A DNA stretch of 64,000 bases. It comes from Erythrobacter sp. HL-111. GTDB lineage: Bacteria; Pseudomonadota; Alphaproteobacteria; Sphingomonadales; Sphingomonadaceae. The translations under genes were made by a program, and so were the position numbers. The stretch is taken from contig NZ_LT629743.1 in NCBI RefSeq assembly GCF_900105095.1, positions 2,356,001-2,420,000 on the forward strand, written 5' to 3'. Positions 38,548 through 48,579 of this stretch are shown piece after piece (position 1 is the first letter of the stretch; each line of letters opens with the position of its first letter). The notes under the pieces were generated by a model that saw only the letters and a list, made by a program, of their open reading frames with translations, was not told the origin of the DNA and made no database searches.

Positions 38548-39411
38548 TCATTCGGGCGGCTCCTCTCGCGCGGCATTCTCGCCCGCCGGGGCGAGTTGTG
38601 CAAGATAGCCCCTGGCGGTCTCGGCGGCGAGGCTGTCGGGCTGCGTCTCGACCACCGACTGCCAGCTCGCGCGGGCCGCCTCCTCGCGGCCCGAAAGCAC
38701 CGCGATCACCCCCGCCTCGAGCCCGACCTCGCCGTCGGTCGGGGCAAGCTCGACCGCGCGCTCGATCGCCTGCTGCGCTTCGCCGAGCCGATCCATCCGC
38801 CGCAGCAGCGTCGCCTCGAGCAGCCACGCCTCGCCGCTTTCCGGGGCGAGGCCGGTCGCGCTGCGCAGCGCGGCGAGCGCTTCTTCGGGTCGGTCGAGCG
38901 CCACCAGCGCGCGCCCGCGGTCGAGCGCGGCGAGCGCCTCGAGGCTGGCCGAGGCGGCGGCGCGCGCATCGGATTCGGCGGCGGCGAGCAGGGTGAGAGC
39001 GTTCACAGCGTCGCCCGCCGCGAGCGCCGCATTGCCCGCCATCGCTCCGAAACGCGCGCGGGTGCGGGCTTCGTCGGCCGGAGTCTCGTCACGCGCGGCG
39101 AGAAAGGCGGCGCGCGCATCGTCCCACAGGCCGAGCTCGGTCGCGGCGACGCCGAGGCAGTGGTTGGCGATCACCCGCTTTTCGCCGGAGGTCTCGCTGC
39201 GCCGGATCTGCGCCTGCGCGTGCGCCCGGGCGGGATCGCTCGCAACCTGTTCGAGGCAGTTCCGGAGCCATTCGCTGACCGGATCGAGCGGGGCCTCGAT
39301 GGTTTCGCCGGGACGCGGCGGGCGGGTGACCAATTCGTCCGGCTCGCCCGCGATCCCGCCCGCCTGGGGATTGGGACCGACCTGGAGGAGAAGCGCGAGG
39401 AGGAGGGACAT
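38548..39411 (-). CDS. Tetratricopeptide-repeat protein
   Basis: A 287-residue, Glu/Ala-rich protein. From about residue 80 it consists of TPR-like helical pairs (GLWDDARAAFLAARDETPAD, then RPEEALAALRSATGLAPES and RLGEAQQAIERAVELAPTD). It opens with a short hydrophobic stretch (SLLLALLLQVG) that may be a signal or anchor. TPR domains mediate protein contacts, so no enzyme function is proposed. It sits between the hydrolase and the luciferase-like gene with 10-base spacing on either side, consistent with one transcript. Confidence 0.82.
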   Translation of the reverse strand: MSLLLALLLQVGPNPQAGGIAGEPDELVTRPPRPGETIEAPLDPVSEWLRNCLEQVASDPARAHAQAQIRRSETSGEKRVIANHCLGVAATELGLWDDARAAFLAARDETPADEARTRARFGAMAGNAALAAGDAVNALTLLAAAESDARAAASASLEALAALDRGRALVALDRPEEALAALRSATGLAPESGEAWLLEATLLRRMDRLGEAQQAIERAVELAPTDGEVGLEAGVIAVLSGREEAARASWQSVVETQPDSLAAETARGYLAQLAPAGENAAREEPPE

Positions 39412-39421
39412 GAAGCGTCTT

Positions 39422-40153
39422 TCAGGTGAGCGCGGCGACGATGCGCTCGAGCAGCGCGATGTCGCAGGCGCGGCTGAGGCGGTGGTCGCCGTCCTTTACC
39501 AGGGTCACCTGTACGTCGTCCGAACGCAGGTTCTTCGCGAGCTCGATGCTGATTTCCCACGGGACGTCGGCATCGCACTGTCCGTGGAGGAGGCGCACCG
39601 GGCAGTCGATCGCGATCTCCTGCCCGAGCCGCAAGTGGCCTTCCGCATCGGCGAAGAAGCCGGGATGGGTCGGCGTGGGCTCCGGCCCGTAGGGATTGTC
39701 CTCCAGCACGGTTTCGCCCGCGGCGAGCGCCGCGCGCTGCTGCGCGGAATAGCCCCACAAGGTGAAATCGGGCGCGGCGGCGATCCCGACGAGCCCGGCG
39801 AGCCGGTCGCCGAGCGCCTCGCCCACCAGGAGCATCAGCCAGCCGCCCATGCTCGACCCGGCAAGCAGGATGGGAGCGTTCCCATAATGCTCGACCAGGG
39901 CCAGCACCTCTTCCCGCCAGCGCGACAGCGTGCCCTCGGCGAAGCGGCCGGAACTCGCCCCGCAGCCCGAATAGTCGAGCAGCAGCGCCGCGCGGCCCTC
40001 GGCCCGGGCCTGTTCGAACAGGGCACTCGCCTTGCCGCCCGCCATGTCGGACATGTAGCCCGGCAGGAAGACGAGGCACGGCCCCGCGCCCTCGGCCAGG
40101 CGGAAGGCGATCCGGCGGCCGTCCGCCATTTCATGAAATCGAGTGTCGCTCAT
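39422..40153 (-). CDS. Alpha/beta hydrolase
   Basis: A 243-residue esterase-fold protein. The nucleophile elbow is GSSMGG (near residue 100), the oxyanion region is VFLPGYMSDMAGGKA, the acid lies in LLHGQCDADVPWE, and the histidine is in KDGDHRLS. ABHD10/thioesterase-like members share the GYMSD pattern, but the substrate cannot be assigned. It heads the leftward three-gene group and is divergent from phoD. Confidence 0.87.
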   Translation of the reverse strand: MSDTRFHEMADGRRIAFRLAEGAGPCLVFLPGYMSDMAGGKASALFEQARAEGRAALLLDYSGCGASSGRFAEGTLSRWREEVLALVEHYGNAPILLAGSSMGGWLMLLVGEALGDRLAGLVGIAAAPDFTLWGYSAQQRAALAAGETVLEDNPYGPEPTPTHPGFFADAEGHLRLGQEIAIDCPVRLLHGQCDADVPWEISIELAKNLRSDDVQVTLVKDGDHRLSRACDIALLERIVAALT

Positions 40154-40257
40154 GCCTGCGCGCTATGCCCGCGCGCCCGTGCGCCGCGCAAGCCCCCTGC
40201 CCGCCGCGCCCGGCGTTGTCACATCTCCGACACCAAGCGCGATTAAGGGCTCCCGCC

Positions 40258-41940
40258 ATGAGCACCCTCGATTCGGCCGCTGCCGCCCCCGCCCCCGCCT
40301 CCACGCCCACCGCCACCACCGGCGTCTCGCGCCGCGGCCTCTTCGCGCTCGCCGGCGCGGCCTCCGCGCTCGCCGCGACTCCCGCCGGCGCGCGCAGCTG
40401 GGGTTCGGGTTTCACCCATTCGGTCGCGAGCGGGGAACCGCAGGCGGACAGCGTGCTGCTGTGGACCCGCTTCGTCGGCGAGGCGGAAACCGCGCTCGAA
40501 TGGGAAGTGAGCGAGAGCGCCGATTTCGCGCGCGTCGTCGCGTCGGGCACCGCCGCCGCCTCGTCCGAGCGCGACTGGTGCGCCAAGGCGACCGCGAGCG
40601 GCCTCGCGCCCGACCGCTGGTACTACTACCGCTTCGTCGCGCCCGGCGGGACGACCAGCGACATCGGCCGCACCCGCACCCTGCCCGAAGGGCCTACGCA
40701 GGCGTTCCGGCTCGCGGTGTTCTCCTGCTCCAATTTCGGGTTCGGCTGGTTCAACGCCTATGCCCACGCCGCCGAGGCCAATGACTGCGACCTCGCGGTG
40801 CATCTTGGCGATTACATCTACGAATATGGCGGCGACACCTATCCCGCCCAGGGCCAGCGCCATCCCGACCGCACGCTTGCGCCGGGCAACGAGATCGTCA
40901 CCCTCGCCGATTACCGCACCCGCTACGCGACCTACCGCGCCGACCCGGACCTGCGCCGCCTCCACCAGTCGCTGCCGATGATCGCGGTGTGGGACGACCA
41001 CGAAAGCGCGAACGACAGCTGGACCGGCGGGGCGGAGAACCACCAGCCCGAAACAGAGGGCGACTGGGCCACGCGCAAGGCCATCGCCAAGCGGGTCTAC
41101 CGCGAATGGATGCCGGTTTCCGACGAACCCTATGCCGCCTACGACATCGGCGACCTCGCCACGATCTTCCGGCTCGACACGCGGCTCGAAGGGCGCGACG
41201 AACAGCTCGATTTCGGCGCCGTGCTCGAAGGCGTGACCGACCCGGAAAAGGCGGTGGCCGCGTTGACCGCGTTCCGCGACGGGGAATGGTCGGACCCCGA
41301 GCGCCAGCTGCTTGGCGAGCGTCAGGAGCGCTGGCTTGCCGAAGGCCTCGCCGCCTCCACCGCGCGCGGGGCAAAGTGGCAGGTGCTCGCGCAGCAGGTG
41401 CTGATCGGCAACCTCAAGAGCCCGGCCGCGCTCGTCGCCCAGATCGAGGGGAGCCTGCCCGACTTCGTGCGCCAGCGCCTGACCGCCGCCGCGCTGGCGA
41501 GCGAGGCCGGCCTGCCGCTCAACATGGACGCGTGGGACGGCTATCCCGCCGCGCGCGAAAGGGTGTTCGAGGCGGCGCTTGCGGCGGACGCGAACCTCGT
41601 CGTGCTCGCGGGGGACACGCACAATGCCTGGGCCTTCGACCTCGACCATGACGGGGCGAAGGTCGGCGTCGAATTCGGCACCGCCTCGGTCTCTTCGCCC
41701 GGGTTCGAGAACTACCTCTCCTTCGTGAAGCCGGGCGATCTCGCCGGCGCGCTGGTTGCCGAGAACGCGCAGCTCAAATGGGCCGACACCTCGCAGCGCG
41801 GCTACATGACGGTCGAGCTGACGCCGGCGCGGGCGACCACCGAATTCCGCTTCGTCGAGGGGATCAGGACCCGCCAGACCCGGCTCGCGGGGACTAGGCG
41901 GATCGCGACCGTGGCGGGCACGAACACGCTCGAGGCGTGA
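40258..41940 (+). CDS. phoD: Tat-exported PhoD-like alkaline phosphatase
   Basis: A 560-residue metallophosphatase of the PhoD family. Residues 1-45 carry a twin-arginine signal (SRRGLFALAGAASALAATPA). The metal- and substrate-site blocks are LAVHLGDYIYEYGG, AVWDDHESANDSWTGG and VLAGDTHNAWAFDL. PhoD hydrolyses phosphate mono- and diesters outside the cytoplasm; phosphate limitation usually controls it, but no PHO box was identified with confidence. Its last codons overlap, on the other strand, the end of a helix-turn-helix remnant. Confidence 0.92.
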   Translation: MSTLDSAAAAPAPASTPTATTGVSRRGLFALAGAASALAATPAGARSWGSGFTHSVASGEPQADSVLLWTRFVGEAETALEWEVSESADFARVVASGTAAASSERDWCAKATASGLAPDRWYYYRFVAPGGTTSDIGRTRTLPEGPTQAFRLAVFSCSNFGFGWFNAYAHAAEANDCDLAVHLGDYIYEYGGDTYPAQGQRHPDRTLAPGNEIVTLADYRTRYATYRADPDLRRLHQSLPMIAVWDDHESANDSWTGGAENHQPETEGDWATRKAIAKRVYREWMPVSDEPYAAYDIGDLATIFRLDTRLEGRDEQLDFGAVLEGVTDPEKAVAALTAFRDGEWSDPERQLLGERQERWLAEGLAASTARGAKWQVLAQQVLIGNLKSPAALVAQIEGSLPDFVRQRLTAAALASEAGLPLNMDAWDGYPAARERVFEAALAADANLVVLAGDTHNAWAFDLDHDGAKVGVEFGTASVSSPGFENYLSFVKPGDLAGALVAENAQLKWADTSQRGYMTVELTPARATTEFRFVEGIRTRQTRLAGTRRIATVAGTNTLEA

Positions 41941-42100
41941 GCGGCCAATCGCGGGTGAAGATGTCCTCGATCCGCATCGCGAACAGCCCGGCGATGCGGA
42001 AGGCGAGGGGGAGCGAGGGGTCGTAGCGGCCCCCTCTCGATGGCGTTGACGCACTGGCGGCCGGCGCCCGCGCTTGCCGCCTCTGGATGAACCAGCTCAA
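41894..42100 (-). pseudogene. Degenerate XRE-family helix-turn-helix regulator
   Basis: The C-terminal half reads GRYDPSLPLAFRIAGLFAMR then IEDIFTRDW, a near-perfect match to the end of small XRE regulators (RYDPSLPLAFxIARLF..IEEIF). The preceding helix is in another frame, where [11 protein letters not shown] resembles SRQTVNALETG. The shift occurs at a run of five C (42031-42035, five G on the coding strand); one base fewer joins the frames. The N-terminal third is not recognisable. It overlaps the phoD end on the opposite strand, so it is a decayed gene or contains a sequencing error. Confidence 0.6.
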
Positions 42101-42346
42101 CCAGCGCGTGACATTCGCCTGTCGGGAGCCTATCTCGCCCGCATGGTGCCTGTGCCGACCACGACGACCACTACCACCTCCGGTTTCCGGGGGGCGGCCG
42201 GTCGCGCGCTAGCGACAGGTTCCGCCGCCCGGCCGACGGGCGGTGCGGTGTCCTCCCGAATTCGGCCCTTTCCCCCGCAACACCGCTCTTCCGGTGCGTT
42301 GCCCTTTGTGGCAGGGCGCACCCCAAACGAGACGGACTGCGACGAC

Positions 42347-44353
42347 ATGACCGAACTGCTCAAGATCAGCCTGCCCGATGGATCGGTGCGCGAGATGGAA
42401 CCGGGCTCCACGCCGGCCGATGTCGCCGCCGCGATCGGGCCGGGGCTCGCCAGGGCCGCGCTCGCGGCGAAGGTCAACGGCGAGGTGCGCGACCTCGCCC
42501 GGCCTTTCGACAGCGACGCCGAACTCGCGCTCATCACCGCGAAGGACGAGGCCGAAGCGCTCGAACTCGTCCGGCACGATTATGCCCATGTCCTCGCCGA
42601 GGCGGTGCAGGCGCTTTGGCCCGGCACGCAGATCACCTTCGGCCCGGCGACCGAGGACGGGTTCTATTACGACGTCAAGGCGCCCGACAGCCGCGAGCCC
42701 TTCTCGATGGACGATCTGCCCGCGATCGAGGAAAAGATGCGCGAGATCATCCGCGCCGACAAGCCGCTGGTGCGCGAGGTGTGGAGCCGCGAGGCGCTGA
42801 TCGCCCGGTGGGAGGCCGAGGGCGAGGTGTTCAAGGCCGAATGGGCGAAGGAACTGCCCGAGAACGAGGAACTCACGGTCTACTGGTCCGGCACCCCGAA
42901 CGGGACGGATTCCTGGCTCGACATGTGCCGCGGCCCGCACCTGCCCTCCACCGGCAGGCTCGATCCCGACGCCTTCAAGCTGATGCGCGTCGCCGGCGCA
43001 TACTGGCGCGGCGACCAGCGGAACGCCCAGCTCACCCGCATCTACGGCACCGGGTGGCTCAACAAGAAGCAGCTGAACGCCCACCTCACCCGGCTGGAAG
43101 AGGCCGCCAAACGCGACCACCGCAAGCTCGGGCGCGAGATGGACCTGTTCCACCTGCAGGAAGAGGCGCACGGCAGCGTCTTCTGGCATCCCAAGGGCTA
43201 TCGCATCTGGCGCGAGCTGGAGGCCTATATGCGCCGCCGGATGGACGCGGGCGGATATCGCGAGATCAAGACCCCGCAGGTGATGGATGCGCGCCAGTGG
43301 GAGCAGTCGGGCCACTGGGGCAAGTACCGCGAGAACATGTTCGTCATCCCCGACGAGGTCCCGAACACCGAGGATGAAGGCCCGGTCATCAGCGGCGAGG
43401 CCGAATGGATGGCGCTGAAGCCGATGAACTGCCCGGCGCATGTCCTCGTCTTCAAGCAGGGCATCACCAGCTACCGCGACCTGCCGATCCGGCTGGGCGA
43501 GATGGGCTGCTGCCACCGCAACGAACCCCACGGCGCGCTCCATGGCCTGATGCGCGTGCGCCAGTTCACGCAGGACGACGCGCATATCTTCTGCACCGAG
43601 GGCCAGGTGGTGGCCGAAGTGCAGGATTTCATCGCGCTGGCCGATAGCGTCTATCGCGATTTCGGCTTCACCTATGACATCAAACTGGCGCTGCGCCCGG
43701 ACCAGCGGTTCGGCTCGGATGCGGACTGGGACAAGGCCGAACAGGAATTGCGCGATGCGCTGACCGCGAACGGGCTGGAATGGGAAGAACTGCCCGGCGA
43801 AGGCGCGTTCTATGCGCCCAAGCTCGAATGGCACCTGACCGACGCGATCGGGCGCACCTGGCAGGTCGGCACGATCCAGTCCGACCGGGTGCTGCCCGAA
43901 CGGCTCGACGCGCATTACATCGGCGAGGATGGTGACAAGCACCGTCCGGTGATGCTGCACCGCGCGATCTTCGGGTCGTATGAACGCTTTATCGGCATCC
44001 TGATCGAACATTTCGCCGGGCGCATGCCGGTGTGGCTCGCCCCGGTGCAGGCGGTGGTGGCGACCATTGTGTCGGATGCAGATGGATACGCCGATGACGT
44101 CGCTGCCAAGCTTAAAGCGGCGGGCATCCGGGTCGAAACCGACGTGCGCAACGAAAAGATCAACTACAAGGTGCGCGAACATTCTCTGGCGAAAGTCCCG
44201 CACCTGCTGGTGGTGGGCAAGCGCGAGGCCGAGGAAGGCACGGTCGCGGTCCGCACGCTCGGCGCAGAACACCAGAAGGTAATGAGCCTCGCCGATGCCA
44301 TCGCGATGTTGCGCAGCGAGGCGACACCGCCCGATCTTAACACGGAGAGCTGA
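42347..44353 (+). CDS. thrS: Threonyl-tRNA synthetase
   Basis: A 668-residue class II synthetase that charges tRNA-Thr. The N-terminal TGS domain ([19 protein letters not shown]) is followed by the editing domain with [17 protein letters not shown] (HxxxH type). The catalytic core has MNCPAH near residue 360, [20 protein letters not shown] and DAHIFC, then the anticodon-binding domain ([19 protein letters not shown]). It starts at the ATG at 42347, giving the usual N-terminus. A DUF305 lipoprotein gene begins 3 bases after its stop. Confidence 0.97.
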   Translation: MTELLKISLPDGSVREMEPGSTPADVAAAIGPGLARAALAAKVNGEVRDLARPFDSDAELALITAKDEAEALELVRHDYAHVLAEAVQALWPGTQITFGPATEDGFYYDVKAPDSREPFSMDDLPAIEEKMREIIRADKPLVREVWSREALIARWEAEGEVFKAEWAKELPENEELTVYWSGTPNGTDSWLDMCRGPHLPSTGRLDPDAFKLMRVAGAYWRGDQRNAQLTRIYGTGWLNKKQLNAHLTRLEEAAKRDHRKLGREMDLFHLQEEAHGSVFWHPKGYRIWRELEAYMRRRMDAGGYREIKTPQVMDARQWEQSGHWGKYRENMFVIPDEVPNTEDEGPVISGEAEWMALKPMNCPAHVLVFKQGITSYRDLPIRLGEMGCCHRNEPHGALHGLMRVRQFTQDDAHIFCTEGQVVAEVQDFIALADSVYRDFGFTYDIKLALRPDQRFGSDADWDKAEQELRDALTANGLEWEELPGEGAFYAPKLEWHLTDAIGRTWQVGTIQSDRVLPERLDAHYIGEDGDKHRPVMLHRAIFGSYERFIGILIEHFAGRMPVWLAPVQAVVATIVSDADGYADDVAAKLKAAGIRVETDVRNEKINYKVREHSLAKVPHLLVVGKREAEEGTVAVRTLGAEHQKVMSLADAIAMLRSEATPPDLNTES

Positions 44354-44356
44354 GTC

Positions 44357-44773
44357 ATGAAGCTGACCACCACCCTGATCGCGACGGCTGCCGCGCTGCT
44401 GCTTTCCGCCTGCGGGGCGAAGACCGACCCGGCGAAAGACGCCGCCACCGGCGAAGTCGATCACGCGATGATCGACCATTCAGGCCACGACATGGGCGGC
44501 AGTGCGGATTCCAAGCTGAGCGAGGCGCAGGCGGCCTTCAAGGCAGCGAACGACAAGATGCACGCCGGGATGGCCGACATTCCCGAGGACGCCGATATCG
44601 CCTTCATGCAGGGAATGCTGGCCCACCATCAGGGTGCGGTCGAGATGTCGGAAGTCGCGCTGAAATACGCCAGGGACGAACAGGCACGCGATCTCGCGGC
44701 GCGGGTGATTGCCGCGCAGAAGGAAGAAATCGCCGAGATGGAAGCCTGGCTGAAAGAACGCGGCGCGCGATAA
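44357..44773 (+). CDS. DUF305 lipoprotein (CopM-like)
   Basis: A 138-residue protein. The signal ends in LLLSACG, a lipobox, so it is membrane-anchored outside the cytoplasm. The signature FMQGMLAHHQGAVEMSEVAL is the DUF305 motif with its conserved His pair and methionines, and DHAMIDHSGHDMGG adds more potential ligands. DUF305 proteins such as CopM bind copper or silver in the periplasm. The gene starts 3 bases after thrS and ends 15 bases before a TauE/SafE transporter, so it probably shares the thrS transcript; this is an unusual link. Confidence 0.85.
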   Translation: MKLTTTLIATAAALLLSACGAKTDPAKDAATGEVDHAMIDHSGHDMGGSADSKLSEAQAAFKAANDKMHAGMADIPEDADIAFMQGMLAHHQGAVEMSEVALKYARDEQARDLAARVIAAQKEEIAEMEAWLKERGAR

Positions 44774-44788
44774 GCGCAAAGCGACAGC

Positions 44789-45533
44789 ATGGAACTGATC
44801 GGCGGGTTCACCGCACTTCAAATCGCGGTCGCGCTGGCAGCGGCGCTGGGGGCGAGCTTTGTGCGCGGGCTGACCGGGTTCGGTATGGCGATCCTTCTGG
44901 TGCCGATCCTCGCGCTGGCGCTGCCGCCGGTCGAGGCGGTGGTGCTTGGCAATTGCCTGTCGCTGCTGATCGGCCTGACCGAAGCGCGGATGCTGGTGCG
45001 CGAGGCGGAGCGCAGCGCTTGGGTGATCGGCGCCGCTGTAGTGCTGACCACGCCGCTGGGCCTATGGGCGCTGTTCTCCACCACCGCCGATGTCGCGCGG
45101 CTCGTCATTGCGCTGATCGCCTGCAGCGCCTTCGCCGCGATCCTGCTGCCGCGGCGACCGGGTGCGATGCCGGGGCGCTGGATGACAGGGCTGGTCGGCG
45201 CGGCGAGCGGGCTGATGACCGGCTATGCCGGGATGCCCGGCCCGCCGGTGGTGCCCTATTACGCCGGGCGCGACCTGCCGCGCGCGACGATCAAGGCCTC
45301 GATGCTGCTGGTCTTCACCATCGCCGCGGCGACCGGTCTTGCGGCGGCGGCGGCGATGGGCCTGCTGCGGGGGCGAGTGGATGCTGTTCGCGGCGGCGCT
45401 GCTGCCGGTCATCCTGCTCGGCAACCGGCTGGGCATGGCGGTGTCGGGCCGGATCGGCGATGCGGTCTGGCGGACGGTGGTCGGGCTGCTGCTGGGCGGC
45501 GCCGCGGCGGGAGCGGTGATCCGGCTGTTCTGA
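44789..45533 (+). pseudogene. TauE/SafE-family permease, single frameshift
   Basis: The first frame encodes about 195 residues with helices ALAAALGASFVRGLTGFGMA, RLVIALIACSAFAAILLP and a family-typical GLMTGYAGMPGPPVVPYY. At a run of five G (45369-45373) the frame shifts. The rest continues in another frame as GEWMLFAAALLPVILLGNRL to GLLLGGAAAGAVIRLF and a stop at 45533. Removing one G gives a 248-residue protein of normal size. TauE/SafE proteins export sulfite or related anions. It is either a recent pseudogene or a homopolymer sequencing error. Confidence 0.82.
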
Positions 45534-45585
45534 GGCGATTTCCGACGCGGTGGCCCCGCTGCGGGACCAGGCAATCGCCCCGGGG

Positions 45586-45720
45586 TCAGAACGGGAGCGA
45601 CCTGTCGGCGAGGATCAGCGCGAGGGCGGTCGCCGTCACGACGATGGTCCGCAGGATCGCCTCGTGCCGGAGCGCGATCATGTCGCGACTCGTGCGGGCA
45701 AGGGCGAGGGTGCTGTCCAT
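45586..45720 (-). CDS. Small hypothetical membrane protein
   Basis: A 44-residue product starting MDSTLALARTSRDMIALRHE, with a hydrophobic stretch (LRTIVVTATALALILADR) that could be one transmembrane helix. It ends near the TauE/SafE gene and starts 35 bases from the agmatine deiminase stop, on the same strand as that gene. It fits normal codon use but has no recognised family. I consider it possible rather than established. Confidence 0.35.
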   Translation of the reverse strand: MDSTLALARTSRDMIALRHEAILRTIVVTATALALILADRSLPF

Positions 45721-45755
45721 CCCCGAGATTGTCGCCCGCAAACCCTAACGAAAGG

Positions 45756-46736
45756 TTAAGCCGCGGCGGGCATCTGCTGGCTGGCGCAATGGAAACCGCC
45801 CCCGCCGGCGAGCACGGCATCGGCCGGAAGGCCGATCGTCTCGCGGTCCGGGAAGAGCGCGGCGATGGCGGAGACCCCGTCCTCGTCATGCGGCGAACCG
45901 AAGCTCGGCACCACGACGAGGTGCGAGGTGATCGCAAAATTGACGTAGCTCGCCGGCTCCACCATCCGTTCGCGCAGGGTCAGGCCGGGCGAGGGGATGC
46001 GGACCACTTCGATCCCCGCCTCGCGCGCGCGGCGGGCAGCGTCCTCGTAGATCGCGGCGTTGGGATCGTCGCGCCCGGTCGCCTCCGGCACGACGAGGCG
46101 GTTCGCGCCGACGAAGCGCGCGAGGTTGTCGACATGGCCGTCGGTATGGTCGTTCACCAGCCCCTCGCCCAGCCAGACGACGCGCGCGAAACCGAGCCGC
46201 GCGGCGAGTTCCGCCTCGATCGCTTCGCGGTCCATTGCGGGGTTGCGATTGGGGTTGAGCAGGCATTGCTCGGTCGTGACGCAAAGGCCGGTGCCGTCGG
46301 TGTCGATCGCCCCGCCTTCGAGGATCATCGGCGAGCGGACCACTGCGAGCCCCGCGGCGCGCGCGATCTCCTCGCCGATGGCCTCGTCGCCGGGCATCTC
46401 GTATTTCCCGCCCCAGCCGTTGAAGGCGAAGCGGACCGCGCGCCGTTCGCCGTTATCGTGCACCACAAGCGGCCCGGTGTCGCGCAGCCAGATGTCGCCA
46501 TAGGTCCGCCGCTCGAGCGTGACCCGGGCGCTCGCCAGCGCGCGGGCGCGGGCCTCGTTGGCTTCGTCGCGGACCACCAGGCGCACCTCCTGTCCGCTGT
46601 CGGCCACCGCATTGGCGAAGGCGGCGACCTGCTCCTGCGCCGGTTCGAGAAAGCCCGGCCATTCCTCGGCGAGGTGGGGAAAGCCGATCCACAGCCAGTC
46701 CTGCCGCGCCCATTCGGGCGGCATCGCTACCGCCAT
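45756..46736 (-). CDS. aguA: Agmatine deiminase / peptidyl-arginine-deiminase-family protein
   Basis: A 326-residue enzyme that converts agmatine to N-carbamoylputrescine and ammonia in polyamine synthesis. Family blocks are YGDIWLRDTGPLVV near residue 85, FNGWGGKY, MILEGGAIDTDG and LVNDHTDGHVDNLARF (histidine/aspartate), and the catalytic Cys lies in GGGGFHCASQQMP near the C-terminus. The ATG at 46736 follows GGAGGG. The usual partner, N-carbamoylputrescine amidase (aguB), is not adjacent. An M28 peptidase gene lies just upstream on the same strand. Confidence 0.92.
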   Translation of the reverse strand: MAVAMPPEWARQDWLWIGFPHLAEEWPGFLEPAQEQVAAFANAVADSGQEVRLVVRDEANEARARALASARVTLERRTYGDIWLRDTGPLVVHDNGERRAVRFAFNGWGGKYEMPGDEAIGEEIARAAGLAVVRSPMILEGGAIDTDGTGLCVTTEQCLLNPNRNPAMDREAIEAELAARLGFARVVWLGEGLVNDHTDGHVDNLARFVGANRLVVPEATGRDDPNAAIYEDAARRAREAGIEVVRIPSPGLTLRERMVEPASYVNFAITSHLVVVPSFGSPHDEDGVSAIAALFPDRETIGLPADAVLAGGGGFHCASQQMPAAA

Positions 46737-46757
46737 GCCCCGGCCCTCCTCCAAAAT

Positions 46758-48467
46758 TCAGCAGCCCGCGTCCGAGGCGGCGCAGCTCTGGTCGCGCACG
46801 GCGCGGAACTCGTCGCCTTCGTTCCAGTTCGGCCAGCTCGTGCTGGTCGCGAGCGCGCGGGCGATGCGGTAGAACAGCTGGAGATCGGCCATCACGCCCG
46901 ACCAGTCCCAGTCCGGGTCGTATTCGTCCTTCGGCCCGTGATAGCGGTTGGCGCGGTAATCGTCGGCGATGGCCTGCCCGGCCGCGCGCCCGCCCTCGAC
47001 CAGGTCCTGCCCGCCATCGACATAGAGCATCGGCACCCCGCGCTTGGCGAAGGCGAAATGGTCGGAACGGTAGTAATAGCCCGCCTCGGGGTTCGGATTG
47101 GGGGTCGCGACGCGCCCGTCGAGGGCGAGCGCCGCATCGAGGAACGAATCGAGCTCGGACTTGCCGGGTCCGACCACGGTCACGTCGCGCGCGGGGCCTG
47201 CCATGTCGAAGGCGTCCATGTTGATGCCGCCCACGGTCTGCGCCAGCGGGAAGACCGGGTTGGCGGCGTAGTAATCCGCCCCGAGCAGGCCCGATTCCTC
47301 AGCCGTGACGGCGAGAAAGACGAGGCTGCGGCGCGGCGGTCCGGCCTTTGCGTGGGCCTCGGCCAGCGCGACGAGCGCCGCCGTGCCGGTCGCGTTGTCG
47401 ATCGCGCCGTTGCAGATGTCGTCCCCGTCGGGCGCGGGCTTGCAGCGGCCGAGATGGTCCCAGTGCGCGGTGTGGATGACATATTCGTCGGGCGCCTCGG
47501 CCCCCGGCAGGATGCCGATCACGTTGCGGCTGACGAAATTGCGGAAGTCGTTCCCGAAGCGGGTCGAGGCCTTGAGGCCCAGCGGCACCGCCTCGAAATC
47601 CTCGGACCTGGCGGCCCTGCTCAGCGCGTCGAGGTCCTGACCCGCGCTCGCCAGGATCTCGCGCGCGACCTCCTCCCGGATCCAGCCGTTGACCCTGGTC
47701 GGCGGCGGCGCGTCCGGGCCTCGCCGGGCATGGGCCTGCGGGCCGGACCACGAGCTTTCGACGACGTTCCAGCCATAGCTTGCCGGTTCGCTCTGGTGGA
47801 CGATCAGCGCGCCCGCGGCACCCTGCCTTGCGGCCTCTTCGTACTTGTAGGTCCAGCGCCCGTAATAGGTCATCGCCTTGCCGCCGAAGGGGCCGGTCAG
47901 CCCCGGCGTTTCCCAGTCGGGATCGTTGACGAGGATGATGACGGTCTTGCCCTCGACATCGACGCCTTCGTAGTCGTTCCAGCCGCGTTCGGGCGCGTTG
48001 ATGCCGTAGCCGACGAAGACGAGCTCGCTGTCCTCGAGCCGGGTCACTTCGTCCTCGCGATAGGTCACGCCGACCCATTCGCTGCCATGGTCGAAGCCGA
48101 GCCCCGGCCCGCCCCCGGTGATCGTGAGCGGGGCGTGGTTCCTGCCCGTGATCTCGACCAGCGGCACTTCCTGCACCCAGCTGCCGTCATTGCCCGGCTC
48201 CAGCCCGGCCGCCGCGAAGCGTTCGGTGAGATAGGCGACGGTCTTCTCCTCGCCCTCGGTGCCGGGCATCCGCCCGCCGAAACTGTCCTGCGAGAGCGTG
48301 CGGGTCACGGTCTTCATCGTCTCTTCGGAAATCTCGCCCCCCGCGACTTCGGGAATGTCGAGCGCGCCCTCGGCGCTCTCCATGCCCGGAAAGGCGGCGT
48401 CGCACGCGCCGAGCAGCAGCGCCCCGGCGAAAACGGCGCCGGCGCGCCAGGCGAAAAATCGTGTCAT
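46758..48467 (-). CDS. M28-family zinc peptidase lipoprotein
   Basis: A 569-residue lipoprotein (signal with LLLGAC). It has a PA-like insert (residues about 120-240, including DSELVFVGYGINAPERGWND) and an M28 aminopeptidase core: YVIHTAHWDHLG, AIDNATGTAALVALAEA, AVTAEESGLLGADYY, then VGGINMDAFD and, near the end, YYRSDHFAFAKRG. These supply the two-zinc site (His, Asp, Glu, Asp, His). It probably trims peptides outside the inner membrane. It ends 21 bases before the agmatine deiminase start, so the two may be cotranscribed. Confidence 0.92.
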   Translation of the reverse strand: MTRFFAWRAGAVFAGALLLGACDAAFPGMESAEGALDIPEVAGGEISEETMKTVTRTLSQDSFGGRMPGTEGEEKTVAYLTERFAAAGLEPGNDGSWVQEVPLVEITGRNHAPLTITGGGPGLGFDHGSEWVGVTYREDEVTRLEDSELVFVGYGINAPERGWNDYEGVDVEGKTVIILVNDPDWETPGLTGPFGGKAMTYYGRWTYKYEEAARQGAAGALIVHQSEPASYGWNVVESSWSGPQAHARRGPDAPPPTRVNGWIREEVAREILASAGQDLDALSRAARSEDFEAVPLGLKASTRFGNDFRNFVSRNVIGILPGAEAPDEYVIHTAHWDHLGRCKPAPDGDDICNGAIDNATGTAALVALAEAHAKAGPPRRSLVFLAVTAEESGLLGADYYAANPVFPLAQTVGGINMDAFDMAGPARDVTVVGPGKSELDSFLDAALALDGRVATPNPNPEAGYYYRSDHFAFAKRGVPMLYVDGGQDLVEGGRAAGQAIADDYRANRYHGPKDEYDPDWDWSGVMADLQLFYRIARALATSTSWPNWNEGDEFRAVRDQSCAASDAGC

Positions 48468-48579
48468 GTCCCTCGAAATCCTCTGCTCCCCGACAAGGCG
48501 GGCTTTCTTGCAGAGCCTCGCGGGAACGGCAAGCCGAGGATGCTTGCGACAGCCGCGCGGCGCGGCCAAGGGGTAGGGC

